Positions 12,617-24,956 of a stretch of 64,000 nucleotides of DNA are shown here, piece by piece. Source of the DNA: Silene conica (lineage: Eukaryota; Streptophyta; Magnoliopsida; Caryophyllales; Caryophyllaceae); NCBI GenBank assembly GCA_029255685.2, contig CM055317.2:71909460-71973459 (forward strand), given 5' to 3'. The notes beneath the pieces are model-generated. The model had not been told where the DNA came from, ran no database searches, and was given only the letters and a program-made list of their open reading frames with translations. Numbering within the stretch: the first letter of the stretch is position 1; each line of letters begins with the position of its first letter. The position numbers and the translations under genes are program-made.

Positions 12617-13719
12617 CAACTGGTTTAAAAATGAAACCAGGAAATAAGCTCTAAAACTTAGAATGTATAGTAGGTTGTCAAGGTATAAGTCAAGTCTCAA
12701 GATATACAATTTGACAAAAACTCGTAGATATGCAAAAGACTCTCATACTAAAACAAGTTGACAAGGCAAGGCAAAGGCATAAACATGTAAGATAGCAAAG
12801 ATCATCCTTGAAATACTCTCGTTCCGACTTAACCTATATGCTAAAATAAACGTGCATTTTTTGGAATTTTTGAAATTTTTCTAATTTTTTTTGGATTTTT
12901 GTGTATATGCAAGGGAAATGAAAGAAACAACGGAAATGCAATAAACGTGAGACAAAAATGCAAAAAAAAACACGAATGCGACGCAAAACCCTTCCCCAAA
13001 CCAAATCACACAATGTCCCCATTGTGCAATATCATATACAAAGAACATGAGATATGGGAATTTGCGATAGAATAAAATTAAACTAAGGAGGAATATGGAA
13101 GGAACTCACGGAATATATGCGCGAACGGAAACCTCCCAAAACCAGCGTGAGCTAGGAGGTTTCGGTAGCCAGCACTGCTACCTTATAGACCTGAAAAAGA
13201 AACAAGACAACCTTTTTGGGAAATTAAAAGCATTTGGGTGATAAATAAAAATTACAAGGTAGGAAAATAAAGGAGAAAATGAAAGCATAAAAGAAAGATA
13301 GAGAGAAAGACTCCCTAGGCTTGCTGGTACGCTCCCGAGGCAATCGAGAACAGGCAGTAGCAGTGGTAGTGGTCGACCGACCACAACCCTTGGTCGACCG
13401 ACCAAGTATCGGTAGACAGTGGCTACTTGATTGCAGAGGCTGGTCGACCGACTGATGCATCTGGTCGGTCGACCAGATTTCCTGTAACAGTGCCCCATCT
13501 TTTCTTCCTCGAATTAACTCAAGGGATTGAGTTAATTTCTTTAAAAACCTGTAAAAACAATATATACGCGCCCAAAACTTGTGCCAAACCCAAAACTACC
13601 AAGTCTATAGTCTCAAAACAAAGCAACAAAAGCAAAAAGAGTCTAAGTCTAAAAGCAAAAACAAAAGGTAGTCCAACAGAAACCGAAATCAAAAAAAAAA
13701 AACCGAATGGCACTACGGC
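12617..13719. other. Athila-type 3' side of gag, non-coding
   Basis: No gene is seen. Several GGTCGACCGACC palindromes cluster at 13370-13478, and an A-rich run precedes the gag stop codon. Confidence 0.55.
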
Positions 13720-15342
13720 TCAACAACAAGATACCCCAAAGTAGGGCACTTGACTAAAAGAGGTCCTTTCAGCAGTATGGACCGCTACTCTAGGCTCCCA
13801 GACAACAGGCCTAGTCAGAGGAAGGGTATGTGGTGTCACACAAGCTATGACACGCTTTTTTACTTTGCCCGGCCTATCTTGTTCAGCAACTTGCTCCAAT
13901 TCCGTCTCACTAGCATCACCAGGATCTCCTATGCCCTCTTTGCCATGACCTGCAGCAACAGAAATAATAGGATGGTCCTCCAATTTTCTCCCAAGCTCAA
14001 GGCCTTTGACGATCTCCAAGATTTTACCGAACTGACGCTCCAACTTCACTTTCTCCAAATGATCCGGATACGGGACCGCAACACTAGCCGTGGGATCAGC
14101 AATCTTCGGCTTCTTGAACTTCAGAATTTCCGTTAAGTCATTGATATGAGTGGAATCAGATGAATCTTGTGAAGAATCCAGACTCTGCTCAGGTCTCGCG
14201 GTCGGTCGACTGGTTGTACTGGTCGGCCGACTGGTCAAGCTCGGTTCAGAATATGGAGGGCCATCAGATACCGTGGTCGATCGACCATGAACATCGGTCG
14301 GTCGACCATCATCACTGGGGACGAATTCAGCTACTGCATCTGGAACTTTGGTAGACTTCTCAACCTTTTCCAACTTTTTCTCTTGGCTTCCCGGTCCATC
14401 ATGGGAGAGACCGCTTTGGAGATTAATGGCATTGATCGTCTCTACGGGACTCTCACATTTGCTCGGAGAGTTAGCAATTTGATTAGCAGCTAAGATTGCT
14501 ATTTGGCTCTTAATGTTCTTCAATGATGCAGCTTGAGCCTTTTTCATCTCCAACATTTGAGTCATGAGGGTTTGGACAGTCGTTCTCAATTTCGCAGCCT
14601 CATTTGTTTCATGAACGGGAGCATTCTCAAGTTTTTCGAAACGGGGGTTAATGGATGCTTCAAGTGCTGCAACATAACTTGTTCCAACACTTGTTTTCGG
14701 CGAATTCCCACGTGAATTCCCATTTTCAGCTCTATGAACCGCCATCTCCTCAATAATGTCCCAACCCTTATCATAAGTTACATTATTTTGAAATCTACCA
14801 TTTGTAGTCGTATCAAGTATGACTCTGTAGTCATCATACAAAGAGTTATAAAATTGGTTGCAAAGGTACCATTCTTCAAAGCCGTGGTGAGGAACAGATC
14901 GAACCAACTTCTTAAAACGAGCCCACGCTTCATGAAATTCCTCATCGGGTCCTTGCTGGAAATTTGAAATTTGAACTCTCAAAGCATTGGTTTTCGCAGG
15001 CGAAATGTACTGTTTGCAGAAAGCCAATGCCAGAGATGTCCAGTCTGTAACTCTAGCTACTACCTTATCAAGGTAGCGAATCCATTGACGCGCAGAATCT
15101 TTCAAGGAGAAAAAAAACATCTTCTCCTTAACTTCATCTTGCGTCACTCCAGCCGGTACGGGTATGGAACAACAATAAGCCGTAAATAGCTCCAAATGAT
15201 TCCAAGGATCCTCATCCGGCAGACCGACAAACTGATTTTGCTCCACCAATTCGATATAGGAAAGACGAATTTCAAAGGGGAGAGTACATCCCTGGGGAAG
15301 GTCGTGTGTTGTTGGCTGAAGATTATCAGATATAGTAGGCAT
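13720..15342 (-). CDS. gag: Athila-type gag protein
   Basis: About 540 residues. The retrotransposon gag core occupies residues ~20-190 (PWNHLELFTAYC, FFFSLKDSARQWI, FCKQYISPAKTN, FHEAWARFKKL, YNSLYDDYR), as in Athila/Tat-lineage capsids. The chosen start MPTISDN is preceded in frame by 13 further residues with a Met at 15381, so the start is uncertain. No zinc knuckle is visible. The C-terminal third contains GRPTD/GRST/SRPT repeats encoded by copies of the GGTCGGTCGACC palindrome that also fills the LTRs. The protein would form virus-like particles; with no pol nearby it could act only with help from another element. Confidence 0.82.
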   Translation of the reverse strand: MPTISDNLQPTTHDLPQGCTLPFEIRLSYIELVEQNQFVGLPDEDPWNHLELFTAYCCSIPVPAGVTQDEVKEKMFFFSLKDSARQWIRYLDKVVARVTDWTSLALAFCKQYISPAKTNALRVQISNFQQGPDEEFHEAWARFKKLVRSVPHHGFEEWYLCNQFYNSLYDDYRVILDTTTNGRFQNNVTYDKGWDIIEEMAVHRAENGNSRGNSPKTSVGTSYVAALEASINPRFEKLENAPVHETNEAAKLRTTVQTLMTQMLEMKKAQAASLKNIKSQIAILAANQIANSPSKCESPVETINAINLQSGLSHDGPGSQEKKLEKVEKSTKVPDAVAEFVPSDDGRPTDVHGRSTTVSDGPPYSEPSLTSRPTSTTSRPTARPEQSLDSSQDSSDSTHINDLTEILKFKKPKIADPTASVAVPYPDHLEKVKLERQFGKILEIVKGLELGRKLEDHPIISVAAGHGKEGIGDPGDASETELEQVAEQDRPGKVKKRVIACVTPHTLPLTRPVVWEPRVAVHTAERTSFSQVPYFGVSCC

Positions 15343-15499
15343 GATCGCAAAGAACTGAGAGTACTCAAGCCTTTCTCTCAAAAATCTTACTTCTAACTCT
15401 GCACAAGCAAAACTAGAAGCAAAAAGTAAGCAACGGTCTCAAGGAACCAAAGTTCCTTGAGACAATAAATTAATAAAAAGCAAACAAAATTATACCGTC

Positions 15500-15517
15500 T
15501 CCCCGGCAACGGCGCCA
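15500..15517 (-). other. Primer-binding site, tRNA-Asp type
   Basis: Minus-strand TGGCGCCGTTGCCGGGGA lies just inside the 5' LTR. This is the tRNA-Asp-complementary PBS usual in Athila-type elements. Confidence 0.82.
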
Positions 15518-15522
15518 AAATT

Positions 15523-17195
15523 TGACACCCGTCGTTGAGGGGTACCAAAGATAAGATTTATAAAACCTCAGCTTAAACTAGATAGAGTAAGTCAAGGGTC
15601 GAACCACAGAGAGACAAGGTTAATTATTCCGTTTGCTAATCTTTAATCTATAAAGTAATAATAAAAAGAGGGGTGTTTTGATTGGTTGTTACTAAGTCTA
15701 AGATAAAAGTAAAACAAGTAAATAAAGATGAGAATAAAACTATAATAAAAGAGATGCTAGGATGTTTGGGTAATAAATAGCTATGATAATATAAATCCTA
15801 AAGTCAACATGTATTGCAGTCGAGTAAGGGGTGTAACATATCCTTTCGGTCTATGGTACCTAATAGCTCCTTTCGGCCTATGATATTAGTTCCTAGGTCT
15901 CACAATTATTGGGTGTCAATAATAAGGGTGATTACTAAATTTTAAGTCACATACCTTTCAGTCTTAAATAACCTAGTCGTCTTAAGGCGTAAACCAATGC
16001 CCTTCCCGTATCTTTCAATCTTGGGTAGGTCATTACTAACATCCTACAAGTCTCCCTTCGGTCTCATTGTAGGGTTTTAAAGTCAACGAAGTAAAACGAA
16101 ACAGAATTCGAACGCGTGTCGGTCGACCGACCAGCTACCCCGGTCGGCCGACCTCCTGCCTACAACATGTCGATTCGGGAATTTACACTACCTATGCATA
16201 TTTACTACCTACATCCTAACATATGAAATTAGCTACTCATGACTATTGGAACATTAATAAAAACAGAAGTAAACATGGAAATCATGGTGAACATCAATCT
16301 AAACATGCAATAACTAATAAGGCCTTGGGATTCTAACTTAAACCGAATGCAATAATTCTAAGAAGAGAACAATAATGAAACTGAAATTAAGAAGGGAATT
16401 ACCGGAAAATAAGGATTAAGGCAGAAAAGAACGAATTTTATTGATGAATGCGGAAAGATTGATGATGAAAAATACTAAAGAAAAAGTGTTTGATGATTAT
16501 TGAAAGATTAAAACTAAAATAGAGAACTTGGCAAACAAAGATTACTAGATTACTTCCTTGGAAAACTGAATTAAAGACTGCCTGCTTAAACCTAAACACG
16601 AGATTAGCTTATATAGGCGGAAATAAAGACTTTCATAATGACCTAATCACTTGAATGGGCTTTGCGGAAAAATCTGGGTCAGCGCTGAGGTCGGTCGACC
16701 TAAGTAGTAGGTCGGCCGACCTAATGTCGGGACTACAGCGCGCGTCGATCTTAAAACAGCTGCCATTTCTTCGTTACTCATCATAATAAGGCGATTCTCA
16801 CGGCGTTGGAAAGCTAAGAGGATAAGCTTTCACCTCCAACTAGAATCACTCCAGTATCAGCTCTAGAACGCTAGATATAGCCATTTTAAACAGGCTGCAA
16901 TATCGTGGATCGATTCTTTGCTTTTTTTTAGAGCTTGTAAACTATATGCACCTTTGCTTATGCTATCTTCAGGCCTTGAAATGTGCGCTAGGCTTCGTTC
17001 CTTCATGTCCTTAGCCATAAAAATCACTTGAGGACGAATTTGGTTTGAAATCGCCTCTTTTCCGCATAATTCTGCAAAATAGCATAAAAATACGAAAGTA
17101 GACAAAAGTTGGGAAATAAAGGCTAAAACATTGTAAATGAGCTATAAAATGCGTGTGAAAATAGATGTAAAATATCATAAAATAGACACGCATCA
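15523..17195 (-). repeat. Athila-type 5' LTR, complete
   Basis: 1673 bp. In element orientation a TATATAAG box (about 16610-16620) lies some 75-115 bp downstream of two GGTCGGTCGACC-type palindromes (16690-16725), and a further pair lies at 16117-16155. Confidence 0.88.
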
Positions 17196-17800
17196 ACATC
17201 TATTATGAATTACAATAACAGCTATTATGAATACAATAACAAGTATTATGAATTACAATAACATGTATTACATAATGGAAAACTGAATACAATAACATGT
17301 ATTATGCAATACAATAACAGCTATTATCAATTACAATAACAGCTATTATGAATACAATAACTGCTATTGTGAATTACAATAATAGCTATTATGAATTACA
17401 ATAACAGCTATTATAAAATGGAAAACTGAATACAATAACATGTATTATGTAATACAATAACAACTATTATGCATTACAATAACAGCTATTATGAATTACA
17501 ATAACAACTATTATGAATTACAATAACATGTGTTACAAAATGGAAAACTGAATACAATAACTGTCTTGAATGAAGTCACTACTAGATACAATAACAGGAC
17601 TTATATAATACAATAACTGTGTAAAAACCATTACAATAACTGTCTGAAAATCATTACAATAACTGTATGAACTCATTATAATAACTGTCTGAAATCATTA
17701 AAATAACTTACAATAACTGTCTGAAAACACAATTACAATAACTGTCTGAGATGATTACAATAACTGTCTGAGACAATTACAATAATTGTCACAAAAATAG
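17196..17800. repeat. A-word array right of Athila insertion
   Basis: Continuation of the array cut at 9439. From about 17555 the unit changes to ACAATAACTGTCTGA-type words. Confidence 0.8.
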
Positions 17801-18189
17801 CACTTTCTAGGCTTTACAAAAGCACAATCCTTTCCCATACCATGCAACATGTACAATTTCCAACATTTACGATTTCCACACATTTACAATTTCCAACATT
17901 TAAAAAGAGCTCATTTTTTTGGTGGAGCAAAACCTCTTAAAGCTACACTTTTATACCTTTTCATACAACCACTCCTCTTGTTTAAAACATTCATCTCTAT
18001 TTTCAGTATGTCTTCCCTGAAATTTACCACTTCTTCCAAAAGAGATGCTCTTGAGTCATTGGCATATGACATCAACAAAATACACATCATCTCAATCCAT
18101 TAAGCAGTCCTCTCCGTTTTCTTCTTAATTGATACCAACCCCGTGTCGTGCTTCTCTTCATATGTGAGCATGTGAAACATGGTAAAGAA

Positions 18190-19870
18190 TCATGATTCGT
18201 AATCGTTCATAAGTTTTTTTTTCCATTCAAAATCAACATTAACAAATTGAAATGTGTTAAACGGAAATCCCTTCTTTTGTTGTTTTCCTTGTATCCAGAA
18301 AGTCGGAAAACAACTTCACCTAAAACATGCACAAAAAAATACAAAATCACAATTGTATCAAAAACACACACATTACAATAACTTAATTAAGATAAACTCA
18401 TTTTTATCTATATAATAACCCATATAAAACTATACAATAACTACTAAAGAGAGTTTGGATTTAGAGAACATACTGCAATCTTTGCAAGTTTGTAGAAATC
18501 AGAATTTTCCCAATTTGCATGCAATGTATGGTCCAATACATCAACCGTCTTGTTTATGAAGTTAATGCAAACACAAAAGTAGTGCCTGTCTAAGGACAAC
18601 GGGATGAAGACAAGGTCCACGTCGATCTCAGAGTTTACAACTTGTTCAGATAAATAATAATTCCAAAACTCCATGACCCTGTCTTTATCACTGTCATTTG
18701 GAGTATTAACCCCATGAGTGGTTTCCAGCATGTCTTCAATAATTCCCTATCACAAATAAAACTGAATTTTATACACCGGTATTGTATTATGCAATTCAAT
18801 AACCAATATAACTTTAAAAAAAAAATGAAGTATAACACTTGGAGAACTTTACTTCAATGAATACAATAACAGCTATAATGAATTACAATAACAGGGTATC
18901 ACAAATGGAAAACTGACTTTACTGAATACAATAACAAGTATTGTGCATTACAATAATTAACATTATGCATTACAATAACAGCTATTATGAATTACAATAA
19001 CAGCTATTATGAATACAATAACAGCTATTATGAATACAATAACAGCTATTATGAATACAATAACAGGTATGACAAAATGGAAAACTGAATACAATAACAT
19101 ATATTATGTAATATAATAACAGCTATTATGAATTACAATAACAGCTATTATGAATACAATAACAGCTATTATGAATTACAATAACAACTATTATGAATAC
19201 AATAACAGGTATTACAAAATGGAAAACTGAATACAATAACATGTATTATGCAAATACAATAACAGTTATTATGAATACAATAACAGCTATTATGAATACA
19301 ATAACAGCTATTATGAATACAATAACAGGTATTACAAAATGGAAAACTGAATACAATAACATGTATTATGCAAATACAATAACAACTATTATGAATTACA
19401 ATAACAGCTATTATGCATTACAATATCATCATTGTAAACTGACTTAATTGAAAACTGACATAATTTTCAACACCGGTTTAATGAAAAAAGCTAAAATATA
19501 TAATAACTGCACAAGTAAAAACAACTAATACCATGTGTGCTGAACGAAGGAACATCATCATTGGCGATTCTTTCTCTTTAACCTCCATGTAATTCAACAC
19601 AATTGACCATGCTCCTATAACCCGTATGTCAGTGTAATCATCAGGTTTTGTTGACATAATATCAGACCTATCCACAATAGCAGATCCAGAAGAAAACAAA
19701 AGCTCACTGCAAAAAAAAAACACACAATCACTAATGCCACAACGAGAAAAAGAACCACAGTTGAAGTGCAACAAAAGAGAAAATGACACATACTCATTTT
19801 TAAGTGTGTAATCGTCCAAAAAACAATAGTCAATAACTTGTTTCTTCAGACTTGGTAACCCAGTTGTCAA
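18190..19870 (-). other. ULP domain 2 of element A, Cys lost
   Basis: Starts LKKQVIDYCFLDDY. It keeps His (SLDRHYFCVCIN) and Asp (VDVLDHT). In the last exon, NVDFEWKKK aligns with NVDFSWKLE of domain 1, but the DCG position reads Ser-stop (TCA TGA, 18190-18195). Protease activity from this domain is therefore not expected. Confidence 0.65.
18845..19440. repeat. A-word array in ULP domain 2 intron
   Basis: A dense array in the same orientation as the others in A, lying between the exon ending near 19515 and the exon starting near 18740. Confidence 0.8.
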
Positions 19871-21004
19871 TCTGTTATTAGTCCTCATAATTTTTGACAC
19901 TACAACAATACCGTTGTCTGCCTTCCTACAATTTATTGAGCAGCCAAGACCATCAGAGTTTGCTCTTTTAGAACCACCTCCGGATGATCTAATTATCCCA
20001 ACACTGAATGGCTCATTTTGCACAGTTTTTTTTGAACCTACCGGAGTTTCCTCACCAGCAACCAGTTTCTCAGCTAATATCCTAGCAACCTCCAAATCAG
20101 TTGCCTCCACCTTTAGGTTTTCCATCTTAGCTAACCTACGCTTTTCAATCAAGTCGGGGAGCAAGAGTTCCTTCATCTTTGTAAATTGCTTAACTAAAGG
20201 CAACAACTTCTCTCTTTCTTTGTTGATATCAGCTAAAATTAGGATAGCAGCAATCTCAGCTCTGTAAATAATCCTTTTTAATGGATCATGCAACTCTGAT
20301 GTAAACAACTCCCCGTTGTAAAACATCATATGCATCATTACAAAAACACCACAATCTAAGTTTTGAGGACCTTCTAATTTCCACGAAAAATCCACATTTA
20401 CAAATTTGAAATTAGAGACCTCGCTGCCTCGTTCATACCCTCTCTTTAAAACAAAGCTACCAAATATTTCAACCTGGTTAATTTTAAAAACAAAGTCAGC
20501 CATTCTCAAGTAAAAAAAATACAATAACATCTATTATACATTACAATAATTAACATTATAGAAAATACAAATAACCACAAAAAGTATAACTTTAAACAAA
20601 AAACATAAATATAAGGTACATATAATCGATTTGCTAGCCACCAACCAGATACTATCTTCAAAATCATCGCATACCCGATTGTCAAGATAGTTGATACTCT
20701 TCCCCAAAAAATTTAAAGCAACACAGAAAAAATGATCTCCAAAATGAACAGGGAGAAAAACCTGACATGATAAAAATATAGAGATTTTCAAATAAAATAT
20801 TAATTAAGAATTTAGAAAAACAAAAACATCTAATAAGCCAATAAAAACATACCCAATCGACTCCGATGTCAAGGGAGCCTTCGTTATTCTCAATGACGTT
20901 TTCCCAAGTATTAAAAATTTCGTCTCTATACATATCTTTCTCATTATCAACAGCATTGATGAACTTGCATAAAGAATCCTATGAAAAATTTAAAATAATT
21001 ATTA

Positions 21005-21368
21005 TTCCCATTATGCAATACAATAACATGTATTATGAATTACAATAACAGGTATTATGCAATACAATAATTAACCAACATAACTTTAAAAAATAGAAAT
21101 GGAAAACTGACTTTACTGAATACAATAACAAGTATTGTGCATTACAATAATTAACATTATGCATTACAATAACAGCTATTATGAATTACAATAACAGCCA
21201 TTATGAATACAATAACAGCTATTATGAATACAATAACAGGTATTACACAATGGAAAACTGAATACAATAACATGTATTATGTAATACAATAACAGCTATT
21301 ATGAATTACAATAACAGCTATTATGAATACAATAACAGCTATTATGAATTACAATAACAGCTATTATG
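21005..21368. repeat. A-word array left of solo LTR
   Basis: The intronic array of ULP domain 1, cut by the solo LTR and continued at 24362-24650. Confidence 0.85.
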
Positions 21369-22104
21369 AATACTGTAAAACCCCTCGCGAAAGCGAAAAT
21401 ATAAACATTCAAAAGTACTAAAAATGCAGCGGAATTAAAACTTTTTAAAGTAAACAACATGCGAGAAGTCTTAAACTGAAACGGAAACTGAAACTGAAAT
21501 AAAACCAAAATAGATAAGTAACAGTTCTAAGTATCAAAACCAAATATGCACAACAGCCTGGGATGGAACATCCCTACAGGCACCAACAAAACTGTATCAA
21601 AAGAACTACGAGTCTAGCTACTCGATAACGGGTATGTCATATGATGAAAACAGGATCATCACTCGCTAGCTCTCGTGTGAACCCCGCTCCAACCTGCATG
21701 TACCTACATACATGAAAACATGTACGCCACAATCAGTGGGGAGTGACTAGAGTTCTCCTAGCCACCTTTTGTGACAACACGTAACACATAAAGCAATACA
21801 GAATACTCCAACATATATCAACATGTGAAGCATAAACATCTCAGCAACTGATCTCATACTATCATGCAAACTCTAGTGCACGACTCTCAACCAACTTCAT
21901 AAACCGTTAGGAAGGAGAGCCAGTTTCCCTACTGGTTACCCAGTCGGGGGGTCTTTCAGTCCAACTATTTATGAAACCGAACTAAGAGTCATCCAATGCC
22001 TTGGATGATCAAACCACAACTTAACAAACAATCATATACTCATCATTATCAATATCTATATCTGACACATACCAACTCAAGGCAAGCAGATAAAATCAGC
22101 AAGT

Positions 22105-22665
22105 AAAAGGTTCAGCGGTCAACTTAAGACATAACCTAATACCAAAACATTCAGCAAGTGTAAAGGTTCAGCGGTCAACTTAAGACATAACCTAAACACC
22201 AAAACATTCAGCAAGCAAGGACTCAGAGGACAACTTAAGGCATGGACCTGCCAATCAGCAAGACACTAGACTCAGCGGCCAACTTAAGGCATAGACTAGC
22301 ATCCAAAAGTAAAGGACTCAGAGGCCAGCTTAAGGCATGTCCCTTCACCACATCACAAGGTACTAAACTCAGAGGCCAGCTTAAGGCATGTTCTAGCACC
22401 AAACATCTGCACTCCGGGCAAGGTGTCAGTTCCTTAGCTACCCCGTTGTGCAGCTGCTCTACTCGTCAGACTCAGAGGCCAACTTAAGGCATGTTCCAAC
22501 GCGATCACAATCAAACATGTCTGGACTCAGAGGCCAGCTTAAGGCATGTCCCAGACACGACAAACATACACATATAGGGCTCAGAGGCCAGCTTAAGGCA
22601 TATCCCCATATATGACAAACAACTCACGTATTAAGTTCAGAGGCCAGCTTAAGGCATAACTTAAT
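22105..22665. repeat. Tandem-like repeat inside the solo LTR
   Basis: About ten irregularly spaced copies (40-100 bp apart) of CAGAGGCCAGCTTAAGGCAT-type units, each followed by a few variable bases. Confidence 0.85.
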
Positions 22666-22963
22666 ACGCATCAATACAATATCAACCAAAGCCTATGAAC
22701 TAATCTATAGTTCTACTTTTCTTAACCTCTAGTCAACACTCAATTGACCCCGGGAACTAAGTTGAGGGAGAGTCGGTTTCCCTTTCGGTTACCCGACCGG
22801 GGGTTCTCTATCCTTACTCCATTCCCGAACCCAATAAAATGTTGCCCATCCTCCGGGGACCTCAAATACATATCACGGGTATACAAAACGAGTTTCAATC
22901 AAAACCGATTAACCGTTTGAAAGTTACAAATGAATTACGAATTCAAAATATGCTACAGGGGTT

Positions 22964-23318
22964 CCCAGCCGGTCCACCGGCTGGCAACCCAGCCTTCTTT
23001 TCTTTCTTTTAAAAACAACGACAACACAAAGGACTCCCAGCCGGTCGGCAGGCAGCCGGTCGGCCGGCTGGGAATCTATTTCCCTAACCTTCACAATTTC
23101 GTACACCAACCCCACACGTACTCCCAGCCGGCTGGCAGGCGGCCGGTCTGCCGGCTGGGCTCCCTTTCTTTCCTATGTTCTTCGCAAACCAACACTACAC
23201 AAGAGACTACCAGCCGGTCGGCAGGCAGCCGGTTGGCCGGCTGGCAGTCCTAAGGCCAAAACTTCAAAAATCGCAAAAACACACAAGACGCACTCCCAGT
23301 CGGTCGGTCGACCGGCTC
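22964..23318. repeat. GC palindromes in the solo LTR
   Basis: Four to five palindromic blocks of the form CCAGCCGGTC..GGCCGGCTGG, with variant spacers, about 80-110 bp apart. Confidence 0.8.
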
Positions 23319-24361
23319 AGAGAGCCTGATACGAATATCGGGTTTTTCCAGCCCTTTCAAAACTTCACAAATCGACCTATAATCTTCAATAATTGCTACA
23401 AGTATGATTTGCCCAACATCATAAACATCCAATACTACCATCCTAACAGCATACAAATCCCATAACAATCCTCAAATGATTATATCAAATATCCGTCGCA
23501 AAATGTGTAAATTTTCAGAAAACAACATAAGAGCATATGAACATCAACAAGCATGAATTCATCACAATAAAACATTCCTAATCATGTTACTAAGTCCTTT
23601 AAACATTATGCCTTAACAAAAATCAGAAACTAACATAAGAAAACATCAAACTTGCTAATATTCACATTAAGGCCGAGTTTCTCATTATCGTCACCTTTAC
23701 TTAGCGAAACCTTCAAGATCTTGTTCAATAATCATCAAGTCCTCTTCCGGACTAACACAAACACCGCCTAAAACAACAAAACATCACAACTATCACGAAT
23801 TTCGAATTAATTCAAACAGGCCGAAATTTCAACTGTCATAAAATGCAAGATTGATTACCTTAAAACGACGGGCTCGAGACAAGGAATCCGTGGCCGCGAA
23901 AATCGTCTCAATCGGATAAGAAACGAAGATTCTATGAGCATTTTAAGATTGAAGGAGAAATTTATAAAAATGGTGTTTGTTGTTGTTTGCAAAATCTGAA
24001 AATTGAAATGAAGGAGTGAGGTAGAAGATGGTGGGGTTAGGGTTTTGTGAGGAAAAAGAGGGAAAGAGGGTCCATTAACAAGTTAGGCCCATAAGACAAG
24101 TTTTAAGACGGTTTAAGCTAAAAACAACGACTTAAGGTAACTATAAACTTAAGACGATATAAATATTTCTAGAATATGAAATTAAATGACTAAGACGCAA
24201 ATTACGCAATTAAATGAAATCTTATTTAAATCCTTTAAAAGTACTCTCACATAAATTCATCAGTTATTTAAATGAAATCCCAAAATTTACGAAATATAAA
24301 TTATTTCTCGAGCTTGAACTTAAAACCTTTAAATATGTTTACGAAAATGCGGGATGTTACA

Positions 24362-24650
24362 AATACAATAACAGGTATTACAAAATGGAAAACTGAATAC
24401 AATAACATGTATTATGCAAATACAATAACAGTTATTATGAATACAATAACAGCTATTATGAATACAATAACAGCTATTATGAATACAATAACCGGTATTA
24501 CAAAATGGAAAACTGAATACAATAACATGTATTATGCAAATACAATAACAGCTATTATGAATTACAATAACAGCTATTATGGATACAATTACAGCTATTA
24601 TGAATTACAATAACAGCTATTATGCAAATACAATAACAAAAATAAGGAAC
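24362..24650. repeat. A-word array right of solo LTR
   Basis: Continuation of the array at 21005-21368. It ends where ULP domain 1 exon sequence begins. Confidence 0.85.
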
Positions 24651-24956
24651 TAAAATAACACCCCCCAGAATAGAAACAAATACTGAATGACTTGTCCAAA
24701 AAAATCTTCTGGACGGAGGTAACTCTTTCTCAGCCTTGAACATAGTGTCATTCAGTAAAAATGACCAACAGTCGATAATGTTGGATGTCATCATAGTCTT
24801 GGCAGACATTGAAATAATATAATCTCGAGTTAACATATTGAAAGATGAGAACGAGACCAAATCCTCCCTATCACATTGAAACAAAATCATTAATAATTGC
24901 GGCGCAAAAAAGTAAAAACTACGAAAAACCCACAGAAAAACTAAAAGAATGCTTAC

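Larger units (their letters stand above)
9440..17195 (-). mobile_element. Athila-type Ty3/gypsy element, gag only
   Basis: Two direct copies (9440-10873 and 15523-17195) flank an interior with a minus-strand gag. In element orientation the LTR begins TGATGCGTGTC and ends GGGTGTCA. The PBS lies inside the right LTR and the polypurine tract beside the left one. No protease, RT or integrase is present, so it depended on a partner. The left LTR lacks about 263 bp at its outer end, so no target duplication can be seen. Both flanks are element-A repeats, showing insertion into A. By eye the LTRs differ at about three dozen sites over 1.4 kb. Confidence 0.88.
21374..24361 (-). mobile_element. Solo LTR with 5-bp duplication
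   Basis: 2988 bp from TG to CA (TGTAAAACCCC...GATGTTACA), flanked by a perfect AATAC duplication (21369-21373 and 24362-24366). There is no second LTR and no interior, so it is a solo LTR left by recombination. GGGGTTTTACA at the end read on the minus strand, and a leader-like AAAACCCTAACCCC near 24040, suggest minus orientation. It sits in an intron of the element A ULP gene. Short open frames inside it are not credible genes. Confidence 0.9.

Noticed and set aside
13750..15396. Plus-strand frames opposite Athila-type gag
   Set aside because: Shadows of the minus-strand gag reading frame.
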